A stretch of 64,000 nucleotides of DNA from the NCBI RefSeq assembly GCF_000296215.2, contig NZ_CP013949.1, forward strand, positions 5,139,501-5,203,500. Reading direction: 5' to 3'. The notes below the pieces were generated by a model, which searched no databases, was not told the DNA's origin, and saw nothing but the letters and a program-made list of their open reading frames with translations. Source of the DNA: Bradyrhizobium sp. CCGE-LA001 (lineage in GTDB: Bacteria > Pseudomonadota > Alphaproteobacteria > Rhizobiales > Xanthobacteraceae). Both the position numbers and the translations under genes were made by a program. Shown here one piece after another: positions 1 through 8,032 of this stretch (its first letter is position 1; the number at the start of each line of letters is the position of its first letter).

Positions 1-1
1 C

Positions 2-241
2 AAGATCCTGGAGAACAAGGCCTACAATTACGGCTTCGACTCCCAGACCGGCGAATATGCCGACCTCGTCAAGAAGGGCATCATCGACCCGACCAAGGTG
101 GTCCGTACCGCGATCCAGAACGCAGCCTCGGTTGCAGCTCTGCTGATCACCACGGAAGCCATGGTCGCCGAGCTGCCCAAGAAGGGCGGCGCCGGCCCCG
201 CGATGCCCCCCGGCGGCGGCATGGGTGGCATGGACTTCTAA
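2..241 (+). CDS. groEL: Chaperonin GroEL, C-terminal fragment (5' end outside window)
   Basis: This is the last 79 residues of the 60 kDa chaperonin, the ATP-driven double-ring folding machine of the cytoplasm. The frame is open from the window edge and ends in TAA. It shows the conserved C-terminal equatorial-domain segment with NAASVAALLITTEA, followed by the flexible tail rich in Gly and Met and ending GGMGGMDF, which is diagnostic for GroEL. The gene begins before the window, so groES and any CIRCE element cannot be seen. A strong intrinsic terminator follows 25 nt after the stop, so the transcription unit ends here. Confidence 0.97.
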   Translation, partial: KILENKAYNYGFDSQTGEYADLVKKGIIDPTKVVRTAIQNAASVAALLITTEAMVAELPKKGGAGPAMPPGGGMGGMDF

Positions 242-265
242 GGTCCAGCCATCTCAAGGACTACG

Positions 266-298
266 AAACCCCGGCAGCGATGCCGGGGTTTTTGTTTT
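266..298 (+). terminator. Rho-independent terminator of groEL
   Basis: A perfect 11-bp stem (266-276 pairing with 281-291) with a GCGA tetraloop is followed by a T-rich run (TTTTTGTTTT). It lies 25 nt after the groEL stop codon. Confidence 0.92.
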
Positions 299-355
299 GA
301 GCACACTCTTTCCTGTCGTCATTCCGAGGCGCGCCCTCTTGGGCGCGAGCGCCCC

Positions 356-1108
356 TCACTCCACCTTCCCCAGCCGCTCGATGTTCGGCTCGCCGTCTTC
401 GTCGAGGGACCAGAAGATCCGCGTCACCTTGCCGACGAGATTGTCCATCGGGATGAAGCCGAACGACGACATCCGGCTGTCGGTGGAATTGTCGCGGTTG
501 TCGCCGAGCACGAAGAAGTGGCCCGGCGGCACCGTGAAGACGTTGGTGTTGTCGAGGAAGCCGTTGTCGATGCAGTCGTAGGTCACATAGGACGTGCCGC
601 TCGGCAGCGTCTCGCGCCAGCGCTTGACCTTGTAGCTACCAGCGATATTGCAGGCGGTGCCGGCGAGCCCGTATTCGAGCGCGACGCGCGTCACCGGTCT
701 CTCATTGAGGAAAAGCTGTCCCTGCCGCATCTGGATGCGATCGCCGGGCAGCCCGACGACACGCTTGACGTAGTCGGCAGAAGTGTCCTTCGCGGTCCGG
801 AATACGACGATATCCCCATACTCCGGTTCAGCGGCAAAGACGCGGCCCGAGATCCAGGACGAAGCGAAGGGGAAGGAATAACGGCCATAGCCATAAGCAC
901 TCTTCGAAACGAAGACGTAGTCGCCGACCATCAGCGTCGGCGACATCGAACCGGAGGGGATGTTGAACGGCTGGTACAGGAAGAAGCGAAACAGGAATGG
1001 CGGCGACCACAGCACCGGGATCAGCAGGATCAGGATGAGGATCGCCTTCCATTCCCGCGATTGCGCCGACGACCGCGCCGGCCGGATCGTGTCCTGAAGA
1101 ATGGTCAT
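356..1108 (-). CDS. lepB: Signal peptidase I
   Basis: A 250-residue type I leader peptidase, which cleaves signal peptides from Sec- and Tat-exported proteins at the outer face of the inner membrane. A hydrophobic anchor lies at about residues 20-45 (ILILILLIPVLW and following). It is followed by the catalytic-serine box PSGSMSPTL (Ser54), the general-base lysine box YVKRVVGLPGD (Lys115) and the C-terminal GDNRDNSTDSR box. The open frame extends 20 codons upstream to 1168, but the ATG at 1108 starts the usual short basic cytoplasmic segment and fits family length. The gene is convergent with groEL. No lepA, rnc or era follows in this window, so the usual lepB-rnc linkage is not seen here. Confidence 0.95.
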   Translation of the reverse strand: MTILQDTIRPARSSAQSREWKAILILILLIPVLWSPPFLFRFFLYQPFNIPSGSMSPTLMVGDYVFVSKSAYGYGRYSFPFASSWISGRVFAAEPEYGDIVVFRTAKDTSADYVKRVVGLPGDRIQMRQGQLFLNERPVTRVALEYGLAGTACNIAGSYKVKRWRETLPSGTSYVTYDCIDNGFLDNTNVFTVPPGHFFVLGDNRDNSTDSRMSSFGFIPMDNLVGKVTRIFWSLDEDGEPNIERLGKVE

Positions 1109-1225
1109 GCAGCTGCCCTGATCAAGTCCGTGTCGGTGCGAGATTACGCAACTCTTACGCGCGTGCAATCCCCACTCCCTGATCTTGGTCGCACAAGCGC
1201 GGCAACGCGTTCATGACAGGTCACG

Positions 1226-2059
1226 TCAGGCACGCGACATGTGCTGGAAGCATGCCCGCACCCAGTCGATCGTCACGCGCGTCGCGGCATCGCGCTTGAG
1301 ATGGTTCTGAACGAGCAGCCAGACGTCGCGCCGTTTCGGCAGCAGCGTGGCGCGCAGGCGGCGGTCGGCGAGCAGGTCGATGCAGCTGTGCTCAGGCAGC
1401 ACGCCAGCGGCTTGACGCGACCGGATCAGCGTGCGGATGACGCGGACATTGTCGGTCACGCAGCGCGACCGGATTTTCTTCGTCCGCAGAAACTGCATCT
1501 CCGGAATGGCGCCGAGCTCGTCCGGAAAGGCGCACAGCACCGGCTCGCCTTCGGTCGCGATCGGTTCGAAATAATAGATGCGGATCTCTCCCAGCTTCGA
1601 GATGGAGAAGTCGCCCTTGTCGGGCTTGCGCAGTCGGATCGCGAGATCGGCTTCCCAGCGCGAGAACCTGACATTCTCGCTCGAGGTCAGAAATTGCAGC
1701 GTCAGGCCGGGATTGGCCCGCAGGAAGTCGCTCGCATGCGGTGCCAGCACCTCCTCGGCGAACGCGTTGGTGGAGGCGATGCGCAGACGCCCCACCGGGC
1801 CCGGCAGGCTCTCACTGATGCGGCCGATCTCTGCGGCATGCGCGGCCATTTCCTGGACATGCGCAAGCACCGCTTCGCAACTGCGCGTCGGCTTGCGGAC
1901 ACCGTCGACCGCCTCGAACAGGCGTAGGCCGAGCGCGCGCTCGATGCGCGACAGCCGGCGGCCGACCGTGGTCTCGTCGATGCGCAGTCGTGCGCTGGCC
2001 CCGGCATAGGTGCCCTCGTCTCTGACCGCGGCGATGATGCGAAGGTCGTCCCAGTTCAT
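1226..2059 (-). CDS. LysR-family transcriptional regulator
   Basis: A 277-residue LysR-type activator/repressor. The N-terminal winged helix-turn-helix starts MNWDDLRIIAAVRDEGTYAG and continues through the recognition helix region (TTVGRRLSRIERALG). The rest is a periplasmic-binding-protein-like effector domain. The ATG at 2059 was chosen because the HTH begins directly there; upstream codons to 2128 carry no family similarity and would run over the palindromic region. It is transcribed divergently from an isochorismatase-family hydrolase at 2186, the classical arrangement for a LysR regulator and its target. A near-perfect palindrome sits between them. The effector is unknown. Confidence 0.9.
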   Translation of the reverse strand: MNWDDLRIIAAVRDEGTYAGASARLRIDETTVGRRLSRIERALGLRLFEAVDGVRKPTRSCEAVLAHVQEMAAHAAEIGRISESLPGPVGRLRIASTNAFAEEVLAPHASDFLRANPGLTLQFLTSSENVRFSRWEADLAIRLRKPDKGDFSISKLGEIRIYYFEPIATEGEPVLCAFPDELGAIPEMQFLRTKKIRSRCVTDNVRVIRTLIRSRQAAGVLPEHSCIDLLADRRLRATLLPKRRDVWLLVQNHLKRDAATRVTIDWVRACFQHMSRA

Positions 2060-2090
2060 GGGCTGCGAGGCTATATCGGCCGGCAGCAGT

Positions 2091-2131
2091 CTGCAATATC
2101 GCAGCCAATGGCTGCAATATCCCTGCATATC
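2091..2131. promoter_or_regulatory. Candidate LysR operator in the divergent intergenic region
   Basis: A 25-bp interrupted palindrome at 2096-2120 has ATAT at each end and inner arms GCAGCC / GGCTGC around AAT; only the centre and one symmetric pair mismatch. It overlaps three direct copies of CTGCA(A)TATC at 2091, 2112 and 2123. It lies between the LysR start (2059) and the hydrolase start (2186), where LysR proteins usually bind. Binding is inferred from symmetry and position only. Confidence 0.6.
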
Positions 2132-2185
2132 GGCAGGTCGCCGTGGGACTATGCTTCGCCCAAAACTCAGTCTGGAGATCGAATC

Positions 2186-2779
2186 ATGACGACCGCAAAG
2201 ACCCTGCTACAGCTCGCTGGTGCCGACCTCACCCCGCCGGCTCTTGCCGACGCCGCGCTGGTGCTGATCGACATCCAGAACGAATATCTGGCAGGTCCCC
2301 TCGCCCTGCCCGATGCCAAGCCTGCAATTGCGCGGGCGGCCGCGCTGCTCGCGCGAGCGCGCGAGCGCGGATCTGCGATCATCCACATCGCCCATCGCGG
2401 CAAGCAAGGCGGCCTGTTCGATCGCTCCGCCGATCGCGGCGCCATCGTCGCCGAGCTCAGCCCCCTCGCGAGTGAGCTCGTGATCGAGAAGGAGCTGCCG
2501 AACGCCTTCGCCGGCACCGATCTGCAGGCGCAGCTCGCCGCGAGCGGACGCAAGAACATCGTGCTGGCCGGCTTCATGACGCATATGTGCGTCAGCTCCA
2601 CTGCGCGTGCCGCGCTCGATCTCGGCTTTCGCACAACCATCGATGCGGACAGCTGCGCCACCCGCGACCTGCCCGACGGAAGCGGCGGCACGCTGGACGC
2701 CCGGACCATCCACGAGGTCGCGCTGGCCGAGCTCTCGGACCGCTTCGCGATCATCGCACGCGGCGAGGCGCTCGCGTGA
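2186..2779 (+). CDS. Isochorismatase-family cysteine hydrolase
   Basis: A 197-residue cytoplasmic hydrolase of the isochorismatase-like superfamily, whose members hydrolyse amides, vinyl ethers or similar bonds (nicotinamidase, carbamoylsarcosine amidase, isochorismatase). The expected Asp-Lys-Cys triad is visible: Asp29 in ALVLIDIQNEY, Lys102 in VIEKELPNAF and Cys135 in GFMTHMCVSSTARAA. The ATG at 2186 was chosen because the conserved core starts about 25 residues later; the frame is open upstream, but through the regulatory palindrome. It is probably controlled by the divergent LysR gene. The substrate cannot be told from sequence. Confidence 0.9.
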   Translation: MTTAKTLLQLAGADLTPPALADAALVLIDIQNEYLAGPLALPDAKPAIARAAALLARARERGSAIIHIAHRGKQGGLFDRSADRGAIVAELSPLASELVIEKELPNAFAGTDLQAQLAASGRKNIVLAGFMTHMCVSSTARAALDLGFRTTIDADSCATRDLPDGSGGTLDARTIHEVALAELSDRFAIIARGEALA

Positions 2780-2884
2780 ACGCGTAATCTGGACTCGGGC
2801 GACGTGGCGCGCAATTCGCGGCGTGTTTTCGTCGAGCGCTGATCGTGCCATGATCATGTCGACGAGCCACAACAGGAAAAGATC

Positions 2885-3709
2885 ATGGCGCCACGTGGCG
2901 GATCGAAAATACTTGCGGGTAAGGTCGCGCTGGTGACCGGCGCGGGGCGCGGGCTCGGCCGCGCCTTTGCCGAGAAGCTCGCTGCGCTCGGCGCCGACGT
3001 CGCCATTCATGGCATGCGCGAGAACGGGCCCGCCGAATATGGCGAGGGCACGACGCTCACGGCGGTGGCCGCGGAGATGGCCCAGGAATTCGACGTCCGC
3101 AGCCAGCGTGTGCTCGGCGATCTCACCCGAGGCGATGACATCGCGCGCGTGATTGCCGAAACCGAAGGCGCGCTCGGTCCGATCGACATTCTCGTGCACA
3201 ACGCCGGCGGCGACATCGCAGCCGCCGGCGGCAAGCCCGATCCGAACGACGCGGTGAACATCAAGGAGGCCGATGTGCGCGCGGTGCTGGAGCGCAATCT
3301 GCTCTCGACCATCCTGACCTGCCAAGCGGTCGCGAAAGGCATGATGGAGCGGCGATCCGGCCGCATCGTTACGCTGGGCTCGGTCGCTGCCTTCAAGGGA
3401 CGCACCCAGGGCTCGATCTATGCGGTGTCGAAGGCCGGGGTGACGCACTACACGCGATGTCTGGCCGACCAGCTCCGCCCCTACGACATCGCCGTCAACT
3501 GCATCGCGCCCGGCGATACCCGCACCGGCCGCTTCCTCGGCACGCGCGAGGTGGACCCGAAACGGATGGTCGAAAGCGGTACGCTCGACCGTATCGCGAC
3601 AGTGGACGAGGTCGCGCGGGTCGTCGAGTTCTTTGCCGGCCCCATGGGCGCCTTCGTCTCCGGCCAGGTGCTGAGGATCGACGGCGGGGGACAGTGTTGG
3701 CCGGGCTGA
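2885..3709 (+). CDS. Short-chain dehydrogenase/reductase (SDR)
   Basis: A 274-residue classical SDR, an NAD(P)-dependent oxidoreductase. The cofactor motif TGAGRGLG is at residues 18-25, the structural motif NAGG is present, and the active-site Tyr179/Lys183 lie in YAVSKAG after the Ser-containing LGSVAAF strand. The C-terminus GQVLRIDGGG is typical of 3-oxoacyl-ACP-reductase-like members. The ATG at 2885 follows an AGGAAAAG ribosome-binding site. It lies 105 nt after the isochorismatase-family gene on the same strand, so it could share regulation, but the gap leaves room for its own promoter. The substrate is unknown. Confidence 0.92.
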   Translation: MAPRGGSKILAGKVALVTGAGRGLGRAFAEKLAALGADVAIHGMRENGPAEYGEGTTLTAVAAEMAQEFDVRSQRVLGDLTRGDDIARVIAETEGALGPIDILVHNAGGDIAAAGGKPDPNDAVNIKEADVRAVLERNLLSTILTCQAVAKGMMERRSGRIVTLGSVAAFKGRTQGSIYAVSKAGVTHYTRCLADQLRPYDIAVNCIAPGDTRTGRFLGTREVDPKRMVESGTLDRIATVDEVARVVEFFAGPMGAFVSGQVLRIDGGGQCWPG

Positions 3710-3728
3710 AGCGCAGGCCACGCAAAAG

Positions 3729-3758
3729 AAAAGGGCCGCTGTGAGCGGCCCTTTTTCA
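3729..3758. terminator. Bidirectional Rho-independent terminator
   Basis: A perfect stem AAAAGGGCCGCT (3729-3740) pairs with its complement at 3744-3755 around a GTG loop, flanked by A- and T-runs. It sits between the convergent SDR gene and the DUF2778 gene and can serve both strands. Confidence 0.9.
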
Positions 3759-3778
3759 TCGTTGATGGCGAGGCGAGA

Positions 3779-4969
3779 TCACTCCACCCGCTCCAGCACC
3801 GCGAGCTTGCGAATGCCCTTGTTGCGGTAGGCGTCGAGGAACGCGTAATAATCCTTGAACGACACGCAGCCGTTGGAATCCCCGTTCGGTCCGAGCATGT
3901 AGGTGTGGGCGAGCAGGCCGTCGCGGCCATAGATTGCGCTTTCGCCGCCGATCGGGGTCAGGCGCAGTGCCGGCACGCCGTGGAACAGCGCCTCACGCGG
4001 CTTCAGCGTGTAGATGTGCGGCGGTGTCACGCCGCGCATGCGTAGGCGGCGGGAGTCCGGATCGTCGCGGTTGGAGCCGAGGCCGGAATGCGCCTCGAGC
4101 CTGGTGCCGTCGGGCAGATACACCATCTTGGCCTTGATGTCGTAGACCGCGGTGTCGCGCTCATAAGGCGGCGCGCCGCCGAACATCGGGTTCTGCTCCT
4201 TAGGCGCGATGGCAGCGGTGATGCTGGCATCGGCCGAGGCATAGGCCAGGAGCCCGCCGGACGGCTCACGCTTGCCCCAGAGTTTTTCGACCATCGACTG
4301 GCGCGGAGCGGTGATCGACATCACCGCGGCCTTGGCGCGATCGGCAAACGACTTCGGCTTCGCGTCGGGCGCGGGCACGATCTGGGCTGGATCGGCCGAG
4401 GCCAGTTGCAGCTGCGCATCCGGTGCGCGCTTGGCCTTGTCTGCGGTCTTGTCAGTGGTCTTGTCACTGCTCTTGGCCGAGGCCGGCTTCAGTGCTTCCG
4501 CGACCTTTGCTATCACGCTCGGCTTCGGGGCGTCCTTTGCGATTTCCTTGGCCGCGGCAACCTGGGTCGCGGGCGCGGCGCTGTCGGCATTCGACGGCAC
4601 GCCTTGGGTGGCAGCCGCGGCGAAGCGATCGTTGAACATCTCGCGCGAGATCGGCGCGGCGACCTGCAACCGGTCCGGCAGGAGCGCGAAGGCTTCCTTG
4701 ACCGCCTCACCCGCCTCGCGCAGCGCGACCCTGGGCGCACGCTTGATGACCGGCTCGTCGTAGCCGCTGTTGCCGACGGTCGGATAGACGCTGGCGCCGA
4801 AGACGTTGGTGTAGATGGTCCAGCCGGCGCCCATCACGACGCAGCCGATCGCCGCAGCGCCGAGCCAATTGGTGGTGGTCATCGTTCGGGAAGATTTCCG
4901 CGAATAGCTCTGCGAGAACTTCTTGGACTTCCGTGCCGCGTTACTCTGCGCAGCGATACTCGTACTCAT
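3779..4969 (-). CDS. Tlde1-like (DUF2778) domain protein, membrane anchored
   Basis: A 396-residue protein with a basic N-terminus, one transmembrane segment at about residues 40-60 (TNWLGAAAIGCVVMGAGW), and a long Ala/Lys/Pro-rich linker that includes a KSSDKTTDKTADK stretch. The C-terminal domain of roughly 130 residues ends in HTYMLGPNGDSNGCVSF, with a His355/Cys368 pair. This arrangement resembles the Tlde1/DUF2778 family, related to L,D-transpeptidases that act on peptidoglycan. The start at 4969 (MSTSIAAQ) was preferred over an in-frame codon at 5041. Cell-wall activity is inferred from family resemblance. No type VI secretion or immunity gene is adjacent, so a housekeeping envelope role is more likely than a toxin role. 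Confidence 0.75.
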   Translation of the reverse strand: MSTSIAAQSNAARKSKKFSQSYSRKSSRTMTTTNWLGAAAIGCVVMGAGWTIYTNVFGASVYPTVGNSGYDEPVIKRAPRVALREAGEAVKEAFALLPDRLQVAAPISREMFNDRFAAAATQGVPSNADSAAPATQVAAAKEIAKDAPKPSVIAKVAEALKPASAKSSDKTTDKTADKAKRAPDAQLQLASADPAQIVPAPDAKPKSFADRAKAAVMSITAPRQSMVEKLWGKREPSGGLLAYASADASITAAIAPKEQNPMFGGAPPYERDTAVYDIKAKMVYLPDGTRLEAHSGLGSNRDDPDSRRLRMRGVTPPHIYTLKPREALFHGVPALRLTPIGGESAIYGRDGLLAHTYMLGPNGDSNGCVSFKDYYAFLDAYRNKGIRKLAVLERVE

Positions 4970-5535
4970 TCGCCTTGCGTCCAGGACGGTGTCACTCAGT
5001 CCCCCTTCAAAGTGCCGCTGGTCACGATCCGGGAACAGCATCTCGCAGAGGGTCGGAGCGTCATTAAGGCGACTTTTAGTTAAATGCGGATTAAGTTCGG
5101 GCGGATGTAGGGCAGCTCGTTAGCGCTGTCTCATTTTGAGAAAAAAGCCCGCAGAACTACGGACTTAGCTGGATCTGTTAACCATAGTTCTCGGACGGAC
5201 TGACAAGCTCTGCGGGCGTTTATGCCCGTGTCTCCAAGGCCATCCAATCAAGTCGTTTTCGTGGTTCTCGATGCCCGCAGGATAACGGATGAGCATTGTG
5301 TGAGGCTGGCCCACGCTGCCAAGCAGGCCGGCGGCCTACCCGTTGCCACGTCACACATCTCGCACAGAGCGGTCACGCGGCACGGCGCCGTGATTGGAAG
5401 TTGATCGCGCCGGTCTGGAAATCGCCGTCACGAGAAAGTAGCTCCTACCTCGGCACTTTTCAGCAGCCTCTGCGCGTGATACGGAAGCGTATCGCCTCGT
5501 CTTGAACTGTGCCGAGCACGCAAACGGAGGCTGGC
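4970..5535. other. 566-nt intergenic region without a supported gene
   Basis: No open frame here has a convincing start, composition or family resemblance. The only structured element noticed is the long-range inverted repeat at 5147-5217, described separately. The final 10 nt hold the GGAGG ribosome-binding site of the FecR-like gene. Confidence 0.6.
5147..5217. other. Candidate structured RNA or nested inverted repeat
   Basis: Outer arms GCCCGCAGA (5147-5155) and TCTGCGGGC (5209-5217) are perfectly complementary. Nested inside, GAACTA (5154-5159) can pair with TAGTTC (5185-5190), competing at the edge. An A6 run precedes the left arm. It is not followed by a T-run long enough for a standard terminator. 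It could be a small RNA, a regulatory element or a short mobile repeat; the sequence does not decide. Confidence 0.3.
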
Positions 5536-6060
5536 ATGAGAGGCTTTTCACGCACCGGACTTTTGACCGCAGCGTGGTCATTTTTGTTGATCGGACTCGC
5601 GTGTGCACAGCCTGCTGCCAATGCGGGCTGCACGGCTTCGCCGTCAGCCGTGAGCACGCAAGTCTGGCGCTGCGACAATGGCATCACGATCGTCACGGAA
5701 AATGGCGCCAGATTTGAACTTAAGGACGCCAACCGCGACGGACATATAGATTCCGTGGAGTTGAGCAGCAAAGCGCTCCTGATCGAAGTGCCCAAGAAGC
5801 CCGGTGGCAATCCCTTCAAGGTGCTGACCCCTCGGGCAATCGCCGCCGTGCGCGGCACGAAATGGGCAGTTGATGTCGCCGACGCCAAGACCTCGGTGTT
5901 CGTCGCCGATGGCCGTGTCGGCGTGACCCGCAGGTCCCGTGGACGCGGCGTCGTGCTCGGACCGGGCGAAGGCGTCGATGTCGAGGCAACCGGGCGGTTG
6001 ATCGTCAAGACATGGGGCCAGCCGCGCATCGACGCGCTCATGGCGAGGCTCGGACAATAA
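5536..6060 (+). CDS. Secreted FecR-domain protein with an EF-hand loop
   Basis: A 174-residue exported protein. The ATG at 5536 follows GGAGG with 5-nt spacing. The signal peptide (MRGFSRTGLLTAAWSFLLIG, ending near ACAQPAANA) places the product in the periplasm. The second half has the FecR-like beta-domain pattern (TPRAIAAVRGTKWAV, then TSVFVADGRVGVT and VVLGPGEGVDV). Before it, residues 64-75 read DANRDGHIDSVE, a canonical EF-hand calcium loop with Asp, Asn, Asp, Gly, Ile, Asp and Glu at positions 1, 3, 5, 6, 8, 9 and 12. The gene is followed closely by a CHASE2 adenylate cyclase and may feed a periplasmic signal to it (inference). Confidence 0.75.
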   Translation: MRGFSRTGLLTAAWSFLLIGLACAQPAANAGCTASPSAVSTQVWRCDNGITIVTENGARFELKDANRDGHIDSVELSSKALLIEVPKKPGGNPFKVLTPRAIAAVRGTKWAVDVADAKTSVFVADGRVGVTRRSRGRGVVLGPGEGVDVEATGRLIVKTWGQPRIDALMARLGQ

Positions 6061-6138
6061 GGCTTGGACAATTTTGGGCCGTATCCAACAAGGCTCGGTC
6101 AATGAGATTTGGACGATAGAAGATTGCAAAACGACCGC

Positions 6139-8028
6139 ATGCGTAGCCGACGCGTTCAGCTCCTGGTGGCACTCGTTCTCACCGCGCTGTGGGGCGCTGG
6201 CATCTTTGCCGCGCACGCCAACGGCCATCTGCGCTTTCTCGACCGCCTCGAAGCGACGCTGACAGATTGGCGGACCCAGGTCCGCGGCGTGCAGCGTCCG
6301 CCTGATCTCGTCACCATCGTCGCGATCGACGATACCGTGGTGAAGCGCGGCGGCAGCTATCCGCTGCCGCGCGCCGATCTTGCGCGCGTCGTCGACACCA
6401 TCGTGCAATTCAAGCCGAAGGTCGTCGCGATCGATCTGCTGCTGGTCGACCGCAGCGCCGCGATCGGAGATGCGACGCTGGCCAACACGCTCGCCACCGG
6501 TCCCATGGTGCTCGCCGCGGCGGCGATCTTCCCGTCTGCTAGCGAGACCGTGGAGCCGAGCAGCGACGGGCCCCTTGCCGCTCTGCCCCAGGCCGAGCGC
6601 TTCCTGCTGCCGCTGCCGGCGTTCGCGGACCATGCCGAGGTCGGCGTCGTCAACGTCGCGACGGGACAGTCGGGCTCGCCGCTCGCGGTACCGATGCTGT
6701 TCCGGACCCGCGACAAGGTCGAGCTGTCATTCCCGTTGCGCGTCGCAGCGCGCGCGCTCGACCAACCGCTGACGGTGGCCCCCGATCATCTCATGCTCGG
6801 CGATCGCATCGTGCCCACCGACCGCGACTTCGCGCTGCCGATCACCTATTACGGCCCGCGCCGCACCATCCGCACCGTCAGCGCGCAGAGCATCTTCGAC
6901 GGCACGCTCAGCCGCGCCGCGATCGAGAACCGGATCATCGTGATCGGCGCCGCGGTCGCTGGCGGCGGCGACTTCTACCCGACGCCGTTCGATTCGCTGA
7001 TGCCCGGCGTCGAGGTGGTCTCGACCGCGATCACCCATCTCGTCGCCGGCGACGGCATCCTGCGCGACCGCAGGGTCCGTATCGCCGATGCCTTCGCCGC
7101 GATCCTGTTGCCGTTGCTGCTGGTCGCCCTGCTCGCTTGGCGACGCAGCGCGCTCGGCATCATCGTGGCCACTGCGGTGATGATCGCCTGGGCAGGGCTC
7201 AACGTATTCGCATTCACGCATGGCATCTGGCTGAACGCTGCGACGACGCTCGCAGCGACAGTACCGCCGGTTGCACTCTTTATCGGCGTCCAACTGTGGG
7301 CGGGAGGCCGCCGCACGCAATATCTCGACGCCAAGAGCAGGTCGCTGGCGCGCTTGCAGGCGCCGGCGGTGCAGGAATGGCTGGCGCGCGATCCTCATTT
7401 TCTGTCCAAGCCCGTCCGCCAAAACGCCGCCGTCGTCTTCATCGATCTCTCCGGCTTCACGGGTCTGAGCGAACGGACCGATCCGGATGCGCTCCGGGAG
7501 ATCCTGAAGGCGTTTCACGCGCAGATCGACAAGACCGCCGTCGATTGCGGCGGCATGATCACCGGCTTCCTCGGCGACGGCGCCATGATCCTGTTCGGCC
7601 TGCCGCGCGCCATGCCCGACGACGCGGCGCGCGCGCTGACATGTGCGATCGAGCTGCACCGCGGCGTCGAGCGCTGGATCGCCTCGCTGCCGCCGGCCAT
7701 CGGCGACCAGCTCGGATTCAAGATCGGCGCACATTGCGGCGAGATCGTCGCCTCCCGCCTCGGCGAGAGCCACCAGCACATCACGGCCACGGGCGATACC
7801 GTCAATGTCGCGAGCCGGCTGATGGAGGTCGCCGCGCGGAACGACGCGCGGCTCGCACTGAGCAATACGCTGCTCGATGCCGCCGATTTCCACGGCGCGC
7901 CCGACGGCGTCCTGACGGGCCCCCTCCTCACCCAGGTCCGCGGCCGCTCCGGCGTCGTGACCGTCTGGTTCTGGCGGGACCGGGATGGGCCAGTGCAAGA
8001 TCACACCAAGGCAGAAGCGGTCGACTGA
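6139..8028 (+). CDS. CHASE2-domain class III adenylate/guanylate cyclase
   Basis: About 629 residues. An N-terminal signal-anchor is followed by a CHASE2-type extracytoplasmic sensor (roughly residues 30-330, including VVAIDLLLVDR and the PGVEVVSTAITHL end). Three transmembrane helices lie at about 330-410, then a cytoplasmic class III nucleotidyl-cyclase domain. The metal-binding aspartates are visible: Asp436 in VVFIDLSGF and Asp480 in FLGDGAMILFG; HITATGDTVNVASRLM follows later in the domain. The product is expected to make cAMP in response to a periplasmic cue. The ATG at 6139 directly precedes the basic-plus-hydrophobic anchor; an in-frame TTG at 6109 is the alternative. It is 78 nt downstream of the FecR-like gene. 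Confidence 0.9.
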   Translation: MRSRRVQLLVALVLTALWGAGIFAAHANGHLRFLDRLEATLTDWRTQVRGVQRPPDLVTIVAIDDTVVKRGGSYPLPRADLARVVDTIVQFKPKVVAIDLLLVDRSAAIGDATLANTLATGPMVLAAAAIFPSASETVEPSSDGPLAALPQAERFLLPLPAFADHAEVGVVNVATGQSGSPLAVPMLFRTRDKVELSFPLRVAARALDQPLTVAPDHLMLGDRIVPTDRDFALPITYYGPRRTIRTVSAQSIFDGTLSRAAIENRIIVIGAAVAGGGDFYPTPFDSLMPGVEVVSTAITHLVAGDGILRDRRVRIADAFAAILLPLLLVALLAWRRSALGIIVATAVMIAWAGLNVFAFTHGIWLNAATTLAATVPPVALFIGVQLWAGGRRTQYLDAKSRSLARLQAPAVQEWLARDPHFLSKPVRQNAAVVFIDLSGFTGLSERTDPDALREILKAFHAQIDKTAVDCGGMITGFLGDGAMILFGLPRAMPDDAARALTCAIELHRGVERWIASLPPAIGDQLGFKIGAHCGEIVASRLGESHQHITATGDTVNVASRLMEVAARNDARLALSNTLLDAADFHGAPDGVLTGPLLTQVRGRSGVVTVWFWRDRDGPVQDHTKAEAVD

Positions 8029-8032
8029 GGCC

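Noticed and set aside
2207..3721. A 504-codon minus-strand open frame antisense to the isochorismatase and SDR genes
   Set aside because: High GC leaves long spurious frames; both plus-strand genes have full catalytic motifs, and the antisense product is Arg/Gly/Ala/His-rich with no domain.
4088..5083. A 331-codon plus-strand frame over the DUF2778 gene
   Set aside because: Composition is Arg/Gly-rich and no motif is visible, while the minus strand has a membrane anchor and a catalytic pair.
5222..5404. A 60-codon plus-strand frame in the gap before the FecR-like gene
   Set aside because: No ribosome-binding site, no family resemblance, and composition like non-coding GC-rich DNA.
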